From positions 28,023,451-28,087,450 of the forward strand of contig CP099839.1 in the NCBI GenBank assembly GCA_030062745.1: a stretch of DNA of 64,000 bases. Reading direction: 5' to 3'. A program made the translations under genes and the position numbers. Below the pieces are notes generated by a model. It did not search any database and was not told where the DNA came from. It saw nothing but the letters and a program-made list of their open reading frames with translations. Positions 24,506 to 35,725 of the stretch are shown one piece after another (positions within the stretch are counted from its first letter, which is position 1; each line of letters starts with the position of its first letter). The DNA comes from Capitulum mitella. Its lineage: Eukaryota; Arthropoda; Thecostraca; Pollicipedomorpha; Pollicipedidae.

Positions 24506-25600
24506 TATTGAGCATGAATGCCGCGGTCGATCAGCACGGAAATGTCACGTGCCTGACCGATGAGGAAAGAATGCACTGACGACGAATCATGCCAGGCTTG
24601 GTCCTGGTCTGTTGTGCGGCATGAAGTGTGTCAGGCAGGGGAAATACGACATTGGGTACCCACAATCACCCAGTCGCGCAACCTGTGTCCGTGCGTTGGT
24701 TGTTGGTCGAGAATGGCTGCGATGTAAATCAGTTTGCAACGCAGAACTTGAACGCTTACCTCCATGGACTTACAGTCATGGTCAGCGTAACGGTCTCTCA
24801 TGGTCGTCCGAGGTACGAGCTTGTCAAAAGTTCTTGGAGGGTGCCTTTTGGCGGGAGAAAATTTAAACAAATAGACATTTATCTATGTAGGTATATGGTG
24901 TTAATTCGTTTCTTTATATATGTGCTCATTTATCTGTGTTTTATAAACATTGCTCTAAAAGTATGGAAGTGAAATAACCTCCGTTGCATACATTATATTG
25001 CGTACATGGAGTGGGAAATGTTGGAAATCATTGATACTATGTAAAGTGATTTGGGGCCCATTTTTCCATAAATTGCCATAGAAATACAGAAGTCACAGAT
25101 TCATTGGTGTTGGTTTGGCCACACCAACATCAGGAAAGGCAATACCGCCAATGCTTGTTTGCATATTCGTGAACTCACGTTCCAAAATTCATTCGTACCC
25201 TGTCCTGCCTGCAAAGGAGACAACGTACCAGGGTTGACGATTTGTGTTCTTTTGCGGGGGCCAAGGCTCTCCCGATGTGGGTGTTAACCACTTCAAAGGT
25301 GATTTTGGACTCTCATTATTTTGTCAGTTTTAACATTGGGAAGATGGCTTGTCTTGCGATAAATGATAACCGTAAAAAATTGCCGGCCTTCAAAATAAAG
25401 CGAGCTAAATCCGTTGAGAAACATCAGAGGGAAAGGTTAGGTTGCCGGACTCTCGGATCGGCCCCCAATCATTTACATGAAACGACATCCATACATCTAA
25501 CCTAGGCTGGAAATACCAAATAAAAAACCGACTGGTCAGACATCATCCGGAACGTGACAAGTATGATATTGATTGGACACCGGACGCTTGAGCCCATGTG
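24506..25600. other. Intergenic; contains a repeat shared with 34.3 kb
   Basis: About 1.1 kb between importin-13 and the next CpG island. The right part (about 25370-25493) resembles 34277-34412. They share ggttaggttg.cg, a C-rich run, catt.a...aaacgacatcc and the preceding aaatccgttgagaa / aagtctgttcagag-like sequence. The rest is unremarkable. Confidence 0.45.
25370..25493 (+). repeat. Dispersed repeat family D, copy 1
   Basis: By-eye match to 34277-34412 over about 125 bases, with the conserved end ggttaggttg.cg...aaacgacatcc. Terminal structure is not clear. Confidence 0.4.
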
Positions 25601-25639
25601 GCTGCGCACCCTAACCCAAACCAAACCAAACCACCAAAC

Positions 25640-25789
25640 GGTGTGGCCGAAAAAAACTGCGGCGGCGGCAGCGGCCGGCTGCGGGCCGTGCACGGGAGCA
25701 GAGGGCGCGCACCGCCGCCGTTCGCTGCGGCGCCCGGGGCGCAAGCCCCGCGTCAACGACCTCCGCCCGGCCAGCCGGCGGACCGCGAG
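25640..25789 (+). promoter_or_regulatory. CpG island, possible promoter of the METTL24-like gene
   Basis: A dense G/C and CpG block begins after an AT-richer, CAAACCAAACC-containing stretch and runs to about 25910. It is followed by a good donor site (cttcag|gtgagc at 25906). This is what a 5' end of a + strand gene looks like, and the next + strand gene is the METTL24-like exon at 31130. There is no direct evidence of a start site. Confidence 0.35.
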
Positions 25790-25905
25790 ATGACCGGGTT
25801 CCGCAGACAGTCGCCGCCCGGCCGAGGTGCCGCTGTCAGTTTCTGCTTTCCGGTGGGACCATGCCGGTGTGGCCGTGCTCTGGTGGCTGCCCGGAGTCTC
25901 TTCAG
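25790..25905 (+). CDS. Possible first coding exon of the METTL24-like gene
   Basis: In-frame ATG at 25790, then about 38 codons (MTGFRRQSPPGRGAAVSF onward) ending ...LVAARSLF plus two bases, with donor gtgagc at 25906. The exon closes in phase 2. The candidate exon at 28506 opens with one base, so the join is in frame and would make Ser. This protein part has no family signature. The call rests on CpG context, donor strength and phase and is weak; an ATG upstream at 25598 in the same frame is the alternative start. Confidence 0.25.
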
Positions 25906-28505
25906 GTGAGCTCTCGGGAGAAGCTGGTTTTTTGGCTGTTATGCAGCGATGCTGTGGCGCGCGTGAATGTGATGCGGCTTTCCTTGAATGTGTTTGTTGA
26001 TACCTGTTTGGAGATGAATGAACACAAGTATACTAACTGATGGCCAGTAAAATGTATCAACTGGGCTCTTGTTCGAAACAAACTTGAACCGATGCATCAG
26101 GCAGTACCACAATGCGCACATAAAAGTTCGCAGTTTTCAAGCCGAACATTTATACCTACCATTTTTTTCGGGCCAGTTTTGAGCGAGTTTAGAAGACCAT
26201 GTTTTATATGTCCACATTAAGGCATCCACGACTGGAAGTTTCCACATTCGGCTGAGTAAATTTCTGCACCATAGGCGGTATCCATTTTTCTGGGAAATGA
26301 CTGCCAGTTAACTGATATGAGGTGAAGGCTATCACGGATTTGGTTACGTGGCGGGAGTCTCATATAACCCTCCGGGAAAAGGGTTAAACAATGAGAGCCG
26401 TGATTCCCCCTACAACTCGTTCACGCAGTGTAACATATCGAACAATCCTCCAGGGCACCTGATTCCGGCATGCTCTGGCCAGGTCTGGTCCGGCTAAGCT
26501 GAGCGGTTGGCTGTCAGGACTTGACAGCTATGGGCGACCGATTACTCACAAAAGGTAAGGCCATTCTTCTCTACGCTGCCACGCTATTCTGCAGAATATG
26601 AATAAGCCAGTTTGTCGTTGTGCGGGCGGTGACTAAGAAACTGACTGTGCGGTGCAAAGCAATGGAACGTAGCGCATCTAGTTCGTGGTAAGCGAATCGC
26701 ATTGTCAAACCGATGCACGATACGAAGTTCCTTGTAGCCCCAGCATTGTGTACTGCTGCCATGTATGACGCCTATGTTGGCGTTTCATCTCGAAGTGTCA
26801 AGGCTAACAATCCCACAAGTGATCGGTCAGATATAATGCGCTCGGGTGGGAAATTAAATTGACCTCCCAAGATCGCGAAAACTAGAGGCGCTAGAGCCGA
26901 CAAATAGACAGGAAAGACGCAGGCCTAAAGGAACAGGAACTCTCTTGTGTAGAAGTTCGGTATTTTTAGAATATGCTCTTCAAGATCAAATGAGGTCAGA
27001 GTGTCAAATTCGGTGCGCTTCACCAGGCTTTTGCACGTACCGCGAAAACCGTTCGCCCCATCGCCAAAATGATGAGCTAATTTGTAGAGCACATAAAACT
27101 GCAACCGATGGTATATAAGTTGGAACGCTTGAGTTGGTATTTACGACTGAATTTTGCTTCAGCTCAACTTAAGGCATGAGCTATAATTTCACTGTGTGTT
27201 ATATGCCTTGTTTTTTGGCCTCTCGAGATAGATATTGGGGCTGGATTCGAATTTAACACTCAAAAATACCTCCCCCCAGTACAATTTCTGTCACCAATGT
27301 CACCCAAGATCATCTAATTTCAACCTTGGTCACTGACCAAAAATGACCTGGGGAAGGTGGAGGCCGCGAAAATGTGCTCAGCAGAGCCAACTGCCGTCAT
27401 TCGGCGCAATTTTTCGCTAAATCGAGTATTTAGCACTGGTGAGTAAATACTCCGTCGCGTCCTCCGGCTTCCTCAGAAAAGTACTCGGGCATGACACGGA
27501 GTGCTAGATCGAAAGCAAAACTCAATTGATTCAATTCTGTTTGACACCTATTTACGCCAGCATATGCCTTTCCCACGTAATTTCGGGCGTTGAATTATAC
27601 ATCGTCTTAAAAACACCCCAGAGAGCCAGTTTTGCAGAAAAGAGTGTACCAAGGTCTATGAAGTTCATCTCAGGTTGACGACTTCAGATGACCTAGAAGA
27701 GATACGATGAACGTGTTTTGGTATGAACGTGTCTTCTGTTATCCCCGATATCGTGTTGTACCATTTTAGCCTTGAATTAGGCATTGAACAAGAAACTGAC
27801 GGCGTCTCATTGTTTGGTCTCCACAGAAAATGGATACATGCGATTACATTTTTGGTCACCTTTCCGTCACCTTGTCTGATATCAATATGAAACTACACTG
27901 TAAACTCATTTCGACAATGCTAAGCTACCATCCTGAAACTATAACTACACCGGTAGAAGATGAAGTGGTCTTTTATTTATGTTCCGGAGTTTTGGATGAG
28001 ATGATTAAAATGGAAATTGCATGTTCAGAAATGATTTCTGACTGTTGGCCTGAACGCGTGGCCTGATTTCAGATCACTCAAATTATTTTTGTCTCTGCAC
28101 ACATAAAAAGTTTAAAAGTCCGACTTTAAAGCTCTATTCGTGGCAGCAATTTGAAGTTCATCCTAAAAATGACCATTTCTGGGAAGCATGATTGGACTTT
28201 GACCCGCTCTAACTTGGTGATCTTGCAAGGCCTTAATTTTTTACACCAAAAGACCTGTCATTTAATTTTGTACAGCTGTACTAACTTTGGTGAGGCTGCG
28301 CCTTATCGTCTGTGACCTGTTTGGGAAAAATCTCAGAGGGGAACCAAACTGATCCGGCCCCGTCCGAGTGCTTTAGAAATGCCGCCAACTTCGAAAAGCT
28401 CGGACGGAAAAATGTAACCCTTTATTTTATTCCCTCGCATTTTTATTTCTCATTACCGTACTGGCCGCTCAGAAAGCCTTGTCTTGTTTTCTTTGCGTTG
28501 TACAG
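25906..28505 (+). other. Presumed intron or intergenic; no gene seen
   Basis: About 2.6 kb. A family A end fragment lies at 26368-26387. From about 26850 to 28070 the sequence has the same style as the TTAA elements (gacctcccaagatcgcgaaa, repeated tgacc/ggtca words) but I could not find matching ends. A 78-codon frame at 27830-28066 has no recognisable motif. Confidence 0.4.
26368..26387 (-). mobile_element. Solo end of TTAA element family A
   Basis: The block ccctccgggaaaagggttaa differs at one position from the closing bases of copy 2 (ccctccgggaatagggttaa). The flanking sequence is unrelated, so only the terminus survives. Confidence 0.5.
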
Positions 28506-28727
28506 TGTCACTGCCTGCCTCCGCTGCATCACAGGCCGTCACCGGTCTCTGTGTCCTCCGAGCGCAGCTGGTTGCAGCTGGCTGTGCCGGTGCGTGCTGC
28601 GCTGCGGTGCCGGCGCTCTCGCCGCCCTCTGGGCGCTGGCCGTGCTCAGGTTCGTCTCGGGATGGAGCCCGTCGCCGGCAGCCCTCTCTGGCTACACTGC
28701 AAACTCGCCGGCCACGCCCGTGTTCAA
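28506..28727 (+). CDS. Possible signal-anchor exon of the METTL24-like gene
   Basis: A strong pyrimidine-rich acceptor (cttgttttctttgcgttgtacag) ends at 28505 and a donor gtgagt follows 28727. The frame between them contains a hydrophobic stretch, CGAGALAALWALAVLRFV, that could be a signal anchor. METTL24-type proteins are predicted to have an N-terminal hydrophobic segment. The exon opens after phase 2 and closes in phase 2, matching the acceptor before the methyltransferase exon and making Asn at the join. Phase agreement at both ends is encouraging but has roughly a one in nine chance of happening anyway. Confidence 0.35.
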
Positions 28728-28839
28728 GTGAGTGGCACGCCTCGCCGGCGCGCGGGGTCACACCCTCCGGCACGCAGTGGGACGTCCCGCCAGTCCCCAC
28801 TGGGACGCCTCAACAGGGCTTACTGGGACGTTCCATCAG

Positions 28840-29200
28840 AGCGCACTGACAGTCCCACTAGGGCGCATTGAGACGTCCCACCAGGGCGCACTGACACGTT
28901 CCACCAGGGTGCATTGAGACATCCCACCATGGTCCACTGGGATGTCCCACCAGGATCCACTGACACATCCCACCAGGGTGCATTGAGACACCCCACCATG
29001 GTCCACTGGGATGTCCCACCAGGGCCCACTGACACGTCCCACCAGGGCGTACTGAGACGTCCCACCCGAGCCCACTGACACGTCCCACAAGAGCGTACTG
29101 AGACGTCCACCAGGGCGTACTGGGACGACTGAGCTTCACGATGCGTCCCACCAGGGTGCACTGAGACCTCCCGCCAAGGCGTACTGGGACGACTGAGGTT
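28840..29200. repeat. 23-bp GC-rich minisatellite
   Basis: About 14 units of gggcgcactgagacgtccca plus cca. Unit types alternate (ctgacac, ttgagac, ctgggat) with a local 69-bp higher-order repeat (tggtccactgggatgtccca recurs 69 bases apart, near 28930 and 28999). Every frame is open because the unit is not a multiple of three and lacks stops. The long frames here are artefacts. Confidence 0.92.
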
Positions 29201-29902
29201 CAGGTGTTACGCCCTGCCCTGTGGGCGCGATGAGGTGGGGCGCCGCCGGAGTGGATCGAAGCTTAATACCACCGCCGCCCTACTGACACGTATCCTGTTG
29301 ACAGCCTGCCTCCGACGAAAGCAAACGTCATGTAATATCCTTCTGGCATGATGAGCTTGGTCGGTGCCCCCACGCAGGCACGTCATGGCGGATTTAATAT
29401 CTGTGCTGTGCGCTAGTCGCGTGATGCCTCGTGATGAGTGCAGGCAGTTGCGCACATCTATTTTCAGCACACGCGTATGGTGCGCAATAAGCATGGCTAC
29501 ATGAGGAGCTGAAGCAATATAGGCTTATTGCTGTTGTCTCCGGGCCCTTGTGGAGAATCGGTCGCTGGTCCATAAAAGCCAAGCCACACAACAGTGTTGA
29601 CTGACGTTTTCCCCGTTTCCCCAATTCTGGGAATCCTTTAGCTAAATAAAGTTTCCGAGTCAGGCTTGTGCTCGCCGTTACTTGGGTGATCCGGGTCAGG
29701 ATCTGAATCACAGTGACTTGATCGAGATCAGCATTTGAATCATGGACATTTTGTAAGTCTGATCGAATATCATGTGATTCACGTAGGTTTTTCGAAACTG
29801 ATCCGAATCAAACGTTGGTTTATGAGCTCTTCGTTGGTTCTGATCAGCCATTGATTAAAAACATCAATTACGTATCAGCGTGACCGCATTTACTATAAAA
29901 AA

Positions 29903-29904
<2 letters not shown>

Positions 29905-29948
<44 letters not shown>
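29905..29948. repeat. (AT)n microsatellite
   Basis: An AT run of about 44 bases, followed by interrupted atgtatatatgtatgcatat. Confidence 0.95.
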
Positions 29949-29961
<13 letters not shown>

Positions 29962-30054
29962 CATATATATATGCCTTAACCGTTTTATTTCTATGTAATA
30001 TGGAATATAGATCTATAAAATGCACGAATTTGACATCAGTGAAAGTAATGCAAA

Positions 30055-30205
30055 AGGATCACATACGTTTACGCGGGAGTCATGGAGCCAGGTGGCTTCA
30101 GCCCCGCAACTTTTTTGACTCTTAACATTGATCCTATGGGCGTTGACTGGAAAGAATGGACCGAAAATGGCCCCCCAACTGAAGAGCAGTTCCCGTGCCC
30201 CGATC
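30055..30205 (-). repeat. Dispersed repeat family C, reversed copy
   Basis: Read on the - strand it matches 43467-43618: ggggcacgggaa, a G run, ggccattttsgg, tcctttccagtcaacgccca, ataggrttaatgttaa, gctgaagyc and ggctccatg-like ends. A partial copy lies at 54095-54215. The moderate length and lack of coding suggest a MITE or SINE-like repeat; its ends are unresolved. Confidence 0.6.
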
Positions 30206-31129
30206 ACATGCTTCATTAACACCTTTTATCTTACCTTTCCTTAGTATACTTCGTACTGGTATGTATGTTTCATATAGCTGGATTGTGGAAATTTGAACCT
30301 TGTGGGGCCGTGAAAAAGAGCTGGTTTCTTGCTCACTTGGCAGTCTTTTTAACACAATCTCGTTTGGTGGATCACTACCTGGATGTATTCTTCATAAACA
30401 TATTGCCATGCCATTTTACACCCTGCCTTACATATCTGATTTGATCACATTGACTCAGATTAACGGTGTAGATGATCCGGATCAAAATCAGGATTACAAC
30501 ATTTGGATCCGGATCGGCACTTGAATCACGGCTGTTCTTTTTTTAATTTGACCTGAATCAAATGTGATTCATAGATGCATTTTAAAAATTCATCCGGATC
30601 TAATGCGACCACCCAAAAGAACATGCGATTTTTGATCCAGATCAGATCAGGATCAGAATCAAGTGTAAATCTGACCAAGACGCTTGCATTTCGCGCGTTG
30701 GCACCTGCTGACGTAGAGTGGTAACAGTGGTCCTGGCAAACCGCCAAAAAAACCCAAAACCCGAAAGTTCCGATGGTATGGGGATGTCTTCGAATGTCCA
30801 TGGATGCAGGCTATTGGGTTGTTTTGAACAGCTGAACGTTAAAAGACGTTCAAGTGCCACTTTTGAGAATGCTGTCCTAGGAGAAACAGTGGGGCCAAAA
30901 ACACACGTACAGTTTATCTCACATTCCTCGAGGCCCAGGGTTTGAAGTGCCGCGTGAAATGTGCGTGACATGTTCATGTTTGCTAGAAAGTGTTGCCTAC
31001 GGTGCTGATGGCCGTAGACTAACGTCTGCAGAGTGCAGTCGGCAATGCCCATCAGCAGTTAGCATGACTGGGTCTCGGTTCGCCTGCTCGTTCCTGCGGC
31101 GAAACTCAGCGGACATGCTCTGTTCTCAG

Positions 31130-31988
31130 TCTCAGCGCCACAGACGCGGCCGCGTTCTTCGACGAGCGCGACTACGAGATGTTCCGCTTCATCTTCGACT
31201 GGCTGGAGACGCCGACGTCGCCGTGCCGAGACCTGCGCACTTTCGGCGGCCGCCCGGGCGCCGGCCCGTCCGGCGTCGGCCCGCGCCGGTCGGAGACGAG
31301 CCTCACCCGCTACGTCGGCGGCAATAAGGTCTGCTTCGATGCGCCCATGACGATTAACACGCCGGCCAGCTGCCTGGTCTACTCGTTCGGCGCCGAGGAC
31401 GACTGGAGCTTTGAGCGGGCCATGGTGCGACACGGCTGCGAGGTGCACGCGTTCGACCCGCGGGCGGACGGCGGCGCCGAAGCTGTCACCGCCGGCGTCC
31501 ACTTCCGTAAGGCCGCCCTTCACGCCAAGAGCGGCATCGTGAGCGGCATGCAGCTGCTAACGCTGGACACGATCATCCAAGTTTTGGGCCACCAGGACGT
31601 CCCCATCCAGTACCTGAAGCTGGACATCGACTTCAGCGAGGAGGCGTTCCTTCGACAGCAGCTGACCAGCAAGTTCGGCGGCACCTTTGTCCTCGATGCC
31701 GTGGAGCAGATCTGGATCGAGATCCACCTCCCGCTCGACGTTACGAGCTTGCGCCAGCTGAAGCTCCTGGGCTTCCTGGAGAGGGCCTTCAGAAACCTCA
31801 ACCAGCTGGGTTTCGGGGTGGCGTACACGGCGCCCGATCTGACCGAGAACGGACGGCTGTACCTGTTCCCCGGCGTGGACAGGCCCGTGCGTGCGGTGTA
31901 CCAAGTGCTGCTGGTGCGGGCCGGGCCGGACAGCTGGTCCAGGGAGGACCGCGACCTTCCGAGCAGGCTGGACCTGAAGTTCAGATAG
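31130..31988 (+). CDS. METTL24: METTL24-like methyltransferase, terminal coding exon
   Basis: A long open, very GC-rich exon. Two adjacent acceptors (ctctgttctcag ending 31129 and tctcag ending 31135) keep the same phase. The frame reads ATDAAAFFDERDYEMFRFIF and runs to TAG at 31986-31988. Signatures of the METTL24 / Methyltransf_22-type family are visible: LRTFGG after the first Cys, NKVCFDAPM, LVYSFGAEDDWSFERAM, GCEVHAFDPR, then YLKLDIDFSEEAFL and QIWIEIHLP near the catalytic fold's later strands. These are putative SAM-dependent enzymes of unknown substrate, often expanded in marine invertebrates. The ATG at 31179 is internal to the exon, not the start. Upstream exons at 25790 and 28506 are possible. 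Confidence 0.82.
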
Positions 31989-33239
31989 CGGCCGGGAACG
32001 AAAGAAGCCGTCCGGCCTCGAGCTCACGCATTTCGGGAGGGTTTTCGGGACCTGGAATATTTTTAGCGCCCAGATGTGTATTGGGTTTACAACTGTGCCA
32101 TATGTTGGCTCTCCGCAGCCACCTTGTCAACATTTGCGCCCGCAGAGGACCGAGAACTGAACCGGAGCTAGCAATCAGAGCCGGGCCAAAGGCCGGCGAC
32201 TAAACAAGCCATCAGATCTTGGATTCAAGTAAAGGACCGAGAGTGAAACATAAGGCTTTATTTGTCAGCGACATGCAAGCCATTAGGTTGAAGAAGAGAG
32301 AAGAAGGATAAACAGAGGGTGAGCCCTAGGTTCTGGCAGTGGGTCTGAAACTAAACAATGGGCCATGTCCGTCAAACTTCAGGCTCGGGTCCAGGGGTGT
32401 CGATTTGTGTTCTTTTGTAGGGACTATGCCCCTTCCCCCCTAATGCGGGCCTCGGCCCCTCCAAAGCTGGTTTTGGCTTCCTTCCAATATTTTCTGCCAC
32501 TGTTAGCAAGTTTAGATAAGGACAGGCAAAAAGTATACAATACGGCATGAAGTGACATAAAACATTTAGGAACAAAAAAGTGATAGATTTTGTTTAAAAC
32601 ACGCTCAGTGATCATCGTTGTCATTTTCTATACGCAAAGTAGTGCCAAGGCCCCACCAATGTTTCTCTGAGCCCTGTTAATGTTTTTTTGCAGAGTCCTT
32701 AATCGCAAATGTGTGTGAAAAGATAATAAATAGAATACGAAATAGAACCAAGAATCAGAAATTTCATACACGTAACGATAGTGCAGATAATTGGCCACAT
32801 ATGGGTTCCGGAAAGGTCCTGACTTGGACTTGGTGTTAAAATCATTTATCGTCTTGAGATCGAAACAAATTGTTAAGAAATATATATTTCCACAAACATT
32901 GCAATGTTCCGGGGACACGCCCCTACTGCTTCCATGTATGTTCCAGTTTCGAAGCACGCTGGAAAAAATGCGTTGCTTTATCTTTTCCCTAACTGTCTTC
33001 GAAATGGTGACCAATGGCAGGATCCACTCGCAACACCGGAATTACCATCCCGTTTCCAGGGCAAGCTCGGACTGTCCCTTGCATCTTTCGGCTGGGGTAT
33101 GAAGCCCATCGACAATGAGTGCGCGGTCAACTGGAAACATGCAAACGAGAATTAAAAGACGCATGCAAGTAAAACTACAGAAAGATGCAGATAGGCTCCT
33201 GACAAGTCCTTTAAAGGACCCGCATAAAACCCATATGGG
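31989..33239. other. No gene seen
   Basis: Includes the 3' UTR of the METTL24-like gene, for which I find no clear AATAAA nearby. The rest is AT-rich with no recognised feature. The words gatttgtgttcttttg near 32403 also occur near 25239, hinting at one more dispersed repeat. Confidence 0.4.
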
Positions 33240-33730
33240 CTTACCACATGGATTCCTGATAGGCGATGTCTGGAACCTGTATGGATCCTATGTGTGCCAA
33301 TATGGGTCCTGTATGGGCCCTATATGGGCCTAGTACGAGTTTTGTATGGGTCCCATGTCGGCTCTGTTTTGGTTTTATGAGGGTGCTACGTAGGTGCAGC
33401 ATGGGCTGTGACTGAGTCCTATGTGGGTTCCGTATGGGTTCCGAATGGGTTCTAAAACCCACTGAGGGTCAGCATCAAAACCATATGCAACCTACATAGA
33501 GCCCATTCAGAACCTATGAGGAGCCTACATAGGACCCAGTCAGGGCTTATGCTGAGCCCGCATAGCACCCTCAGAAAACTCTATATAGCCCGCATAGCAC
33601 CCTCAGAAAACCCCATATAGCCCACGTGGGTCCATACAAAACTCGTACTAAGCCTACATAGAGCCCATACTGGCTCACATAGGACCCATACAGGGCCCAG
33701 CTGACGAAACGTTTCGTGGTTAAGCCCATA
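33240..33730. repeat. Long imperfect inverted repeat (foldback) made of TATGGGTCC-like units
   Basis: The left half (33275-33460) reads gtatggatcctatgtg, tagtacgagttttgtatggg (33331-33350), gagggtgcta, gactgagtcctatgtgg, gaatgggttct. The right half (33480-33700) contains their complements in reverse order, including tccatacaaaactcgtacta (33631-33650). The axis is near 33490. Within each arm a roughly 10-bp unit such as tatgggtcc is repeated. The arms could fold into a hairpin several hundred bases long. Confidence 0.8.
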
Positions 33731-34256
<526 letters not shown>

Positions 34257-34276
34257 TGCACCTTGTCATTTCATAA

Positions 34277-34412
34277 ATAACAAAAAAATGATTAAGAAAT
34301 TCCCGTCAGCCAAAATGAAGTGGGTGAAGTCTGTTCAGAGGTTCACATTTGGAAGAAGTTAGGTTGTCGTTCCCCCGGCTCGCCCCCCCCCCATTAAACA
34401 AAACGACATCCC
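34277..34412 (+). repeat. Dispersed repeat family D, copy 2
   Basis: Matches 25370-25493, ending ggttgtcgttcccccggctc, a C run, cattaaacaaaacgacatcc. Confidence 0.4.
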
Positions 34413-34605
34413 TGATCGGGTAGATAACTGAGAACTTCTTGGCAGGCTGTGACTCAGGCCAAGTGAGCGCCAGGGCTACAGTGGCCGTTTGGGCTTGTGA
34501 AGAAGCCTGGGAGGTGCACAGGAGAAAAAGCCTCAGGCCACAGACAGAAACCTGTCAAAAAGACTTCAGATCCAGCTAGACGCAAACCCATTTGTCTTCA
34601 GGCCA

Positions 34606-34768
34606 CAGGTGCAGTCAATGGAGGGGGGGTCCCGGGCCTTCCCCTTAGGCCCGCATTTTTTGTGAAAACCATTGCTCATCGTCTTCCCGGCAGGCGGTTT
34701 TCGTATGATTCAGTTCACACTGAGCTCCGCCCCCCCCCCTCTTTAGGAAAATCTTGGCTGCGCCCCTG
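34606..34768 (+). mobile_element. Short MITE, family E copy 1
   Basis: A 163-bp unit opening CAGGTGCAGTCAATGG and closing ttggctgcgcccctg, whose complement is CAGGGGCGCAGCCAA. These are imperfect inverted repeats. The interior gcccgcattttttgtgaaaa, cttcccggcaggc, ttcagttcaca.tgagctcc matches 36614-36777. Flanks give an eroded cttcaggc / cttcagac pair that could be a target duplication of about 8 bp. Confidence 0.65.
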
Positions 34769-35537
34769 CTTCAGACCGCTGGATGTAAAAGAGTCCACGG
34801 AAATGTTTAGGGAAATATAATGCTGAAGGGAAACTATAAGCCTCTTTTGTATTAGTCTCCAGCCAATCGGCTGTCGTTCTCGCCTGGGCAACAGTAGCCG
34901 TGGACTGCTACAGACACCGAGCTGTTGCTCTGACCAGCCGGACTAAACGTGGCCGTGCTCGAACAGTGAGTCCCAGCAGCCATCTGTGCCAAACAATGCT
35001 TTGAAGTGCCCACTCCCTTCAGGGGCATCTTTGGGGTATCGCTAGCTCGTAATAAACGTGCCCGCTGGTATCCAGTGATTATTTTCTACGCATATTCTTC
35101 TTGAAGACATGATCGTTGGCACTGACGATTGTGCTGTTTGGCGGAACAAATTATTGTTCTGTGAAAAAGGTGGCGACCGGTGCAGAACATATCTGTTGAT
35201 CCCATCAGGAAATCTCTAGCCGTGCTGCTGATGGTGGCTGGTGCTGTTGCTGTTGGCCAAGCTGTAAATCGGATAAGAAGAGCACCTCGTGAACGACAAT
35301 GTCAGGAGAGACGATAGTGTCAAGCTGTAGTTTGCAACCGTCAGGCAGTCCATGGGCTACAACGCGTAAAGGTGGACTGCAGTGAGTTATGTCAGTTTTG
35401 CGTTTGCTACACTTGTTTCTTCTGTTTGTATTGTATGTTATGCTTGTATCATGAATTATGCTGTATTTGTGGTGTTTATTTATGCTGCATTGCATAACTG
35501 TTATTTGTTTTTGTTTGTTTTTGTTCCATCGTTTTAG
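34769..35537. other. No gene seen
   Basis: About 770 bases of ordinary sequence; no supported feature. Confidence 0.4.
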
Positions 35538-35725
35538 ACGAGTACAACAGAAGACAGAAGAAAGTTCATTGACTCTTTTCACATCCAAAGACTCGTGTGC
35601 AAAAATGAGCCCCTCTTTAGTGACTGAACCATTCATTGACGCCCTCCGGCAATACTGGGCGTCGGTACCATTCAGCGCGCCTCCTGAAAAAGAACAATAC
35701 AACTGTGACAAATTCTACCACATGT
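35538..35725 (+). CDS. Orphan exon-like block, function unknown
   Basis: A pyrimidine-rich acceptor (ttttgttccatcgttttag) ends at 35537 and a strong donor gtaagt starts at 35726. The frame between them is open and has protein-like composition: LFTSKDSCAKMSPSLVTEPF and then IDALRQYWASVPFSAPPEKE, ending DKFYHM. I do not recognise the family. It could be one exon of a gene whose other exons I missed, or a piece of a transposon-borne gene. Confidence 0.3.

Larger units (their letters stand above)
29201..31129 (+). other. Presumed intron; repeats only
   Basis: Between the minisatellite and the methyltransferase exon. It contains an (AT)n run, dispersed repeat C, and clusters of the word gatccggatc / gatcagatcaggatc (29690-29720, 30475-30515, 30590-30660), an imperfect GATC-rich simple sequence. 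No exon was recognised. Confidence 0.45.

Noticed and set aside
28820-29161. Trp-rich repeat protein frames (VGRVSGPWWD-like)
   Set aside because: All frames of the 23-bp minisatellite are open; no start context or conservation.
31179-31181. ATG as the start of the METTL24-like protein
   Set aside because: The frame is open upstream to two good acceptors, and the residues before this Met look like part of the domain's lead-in.
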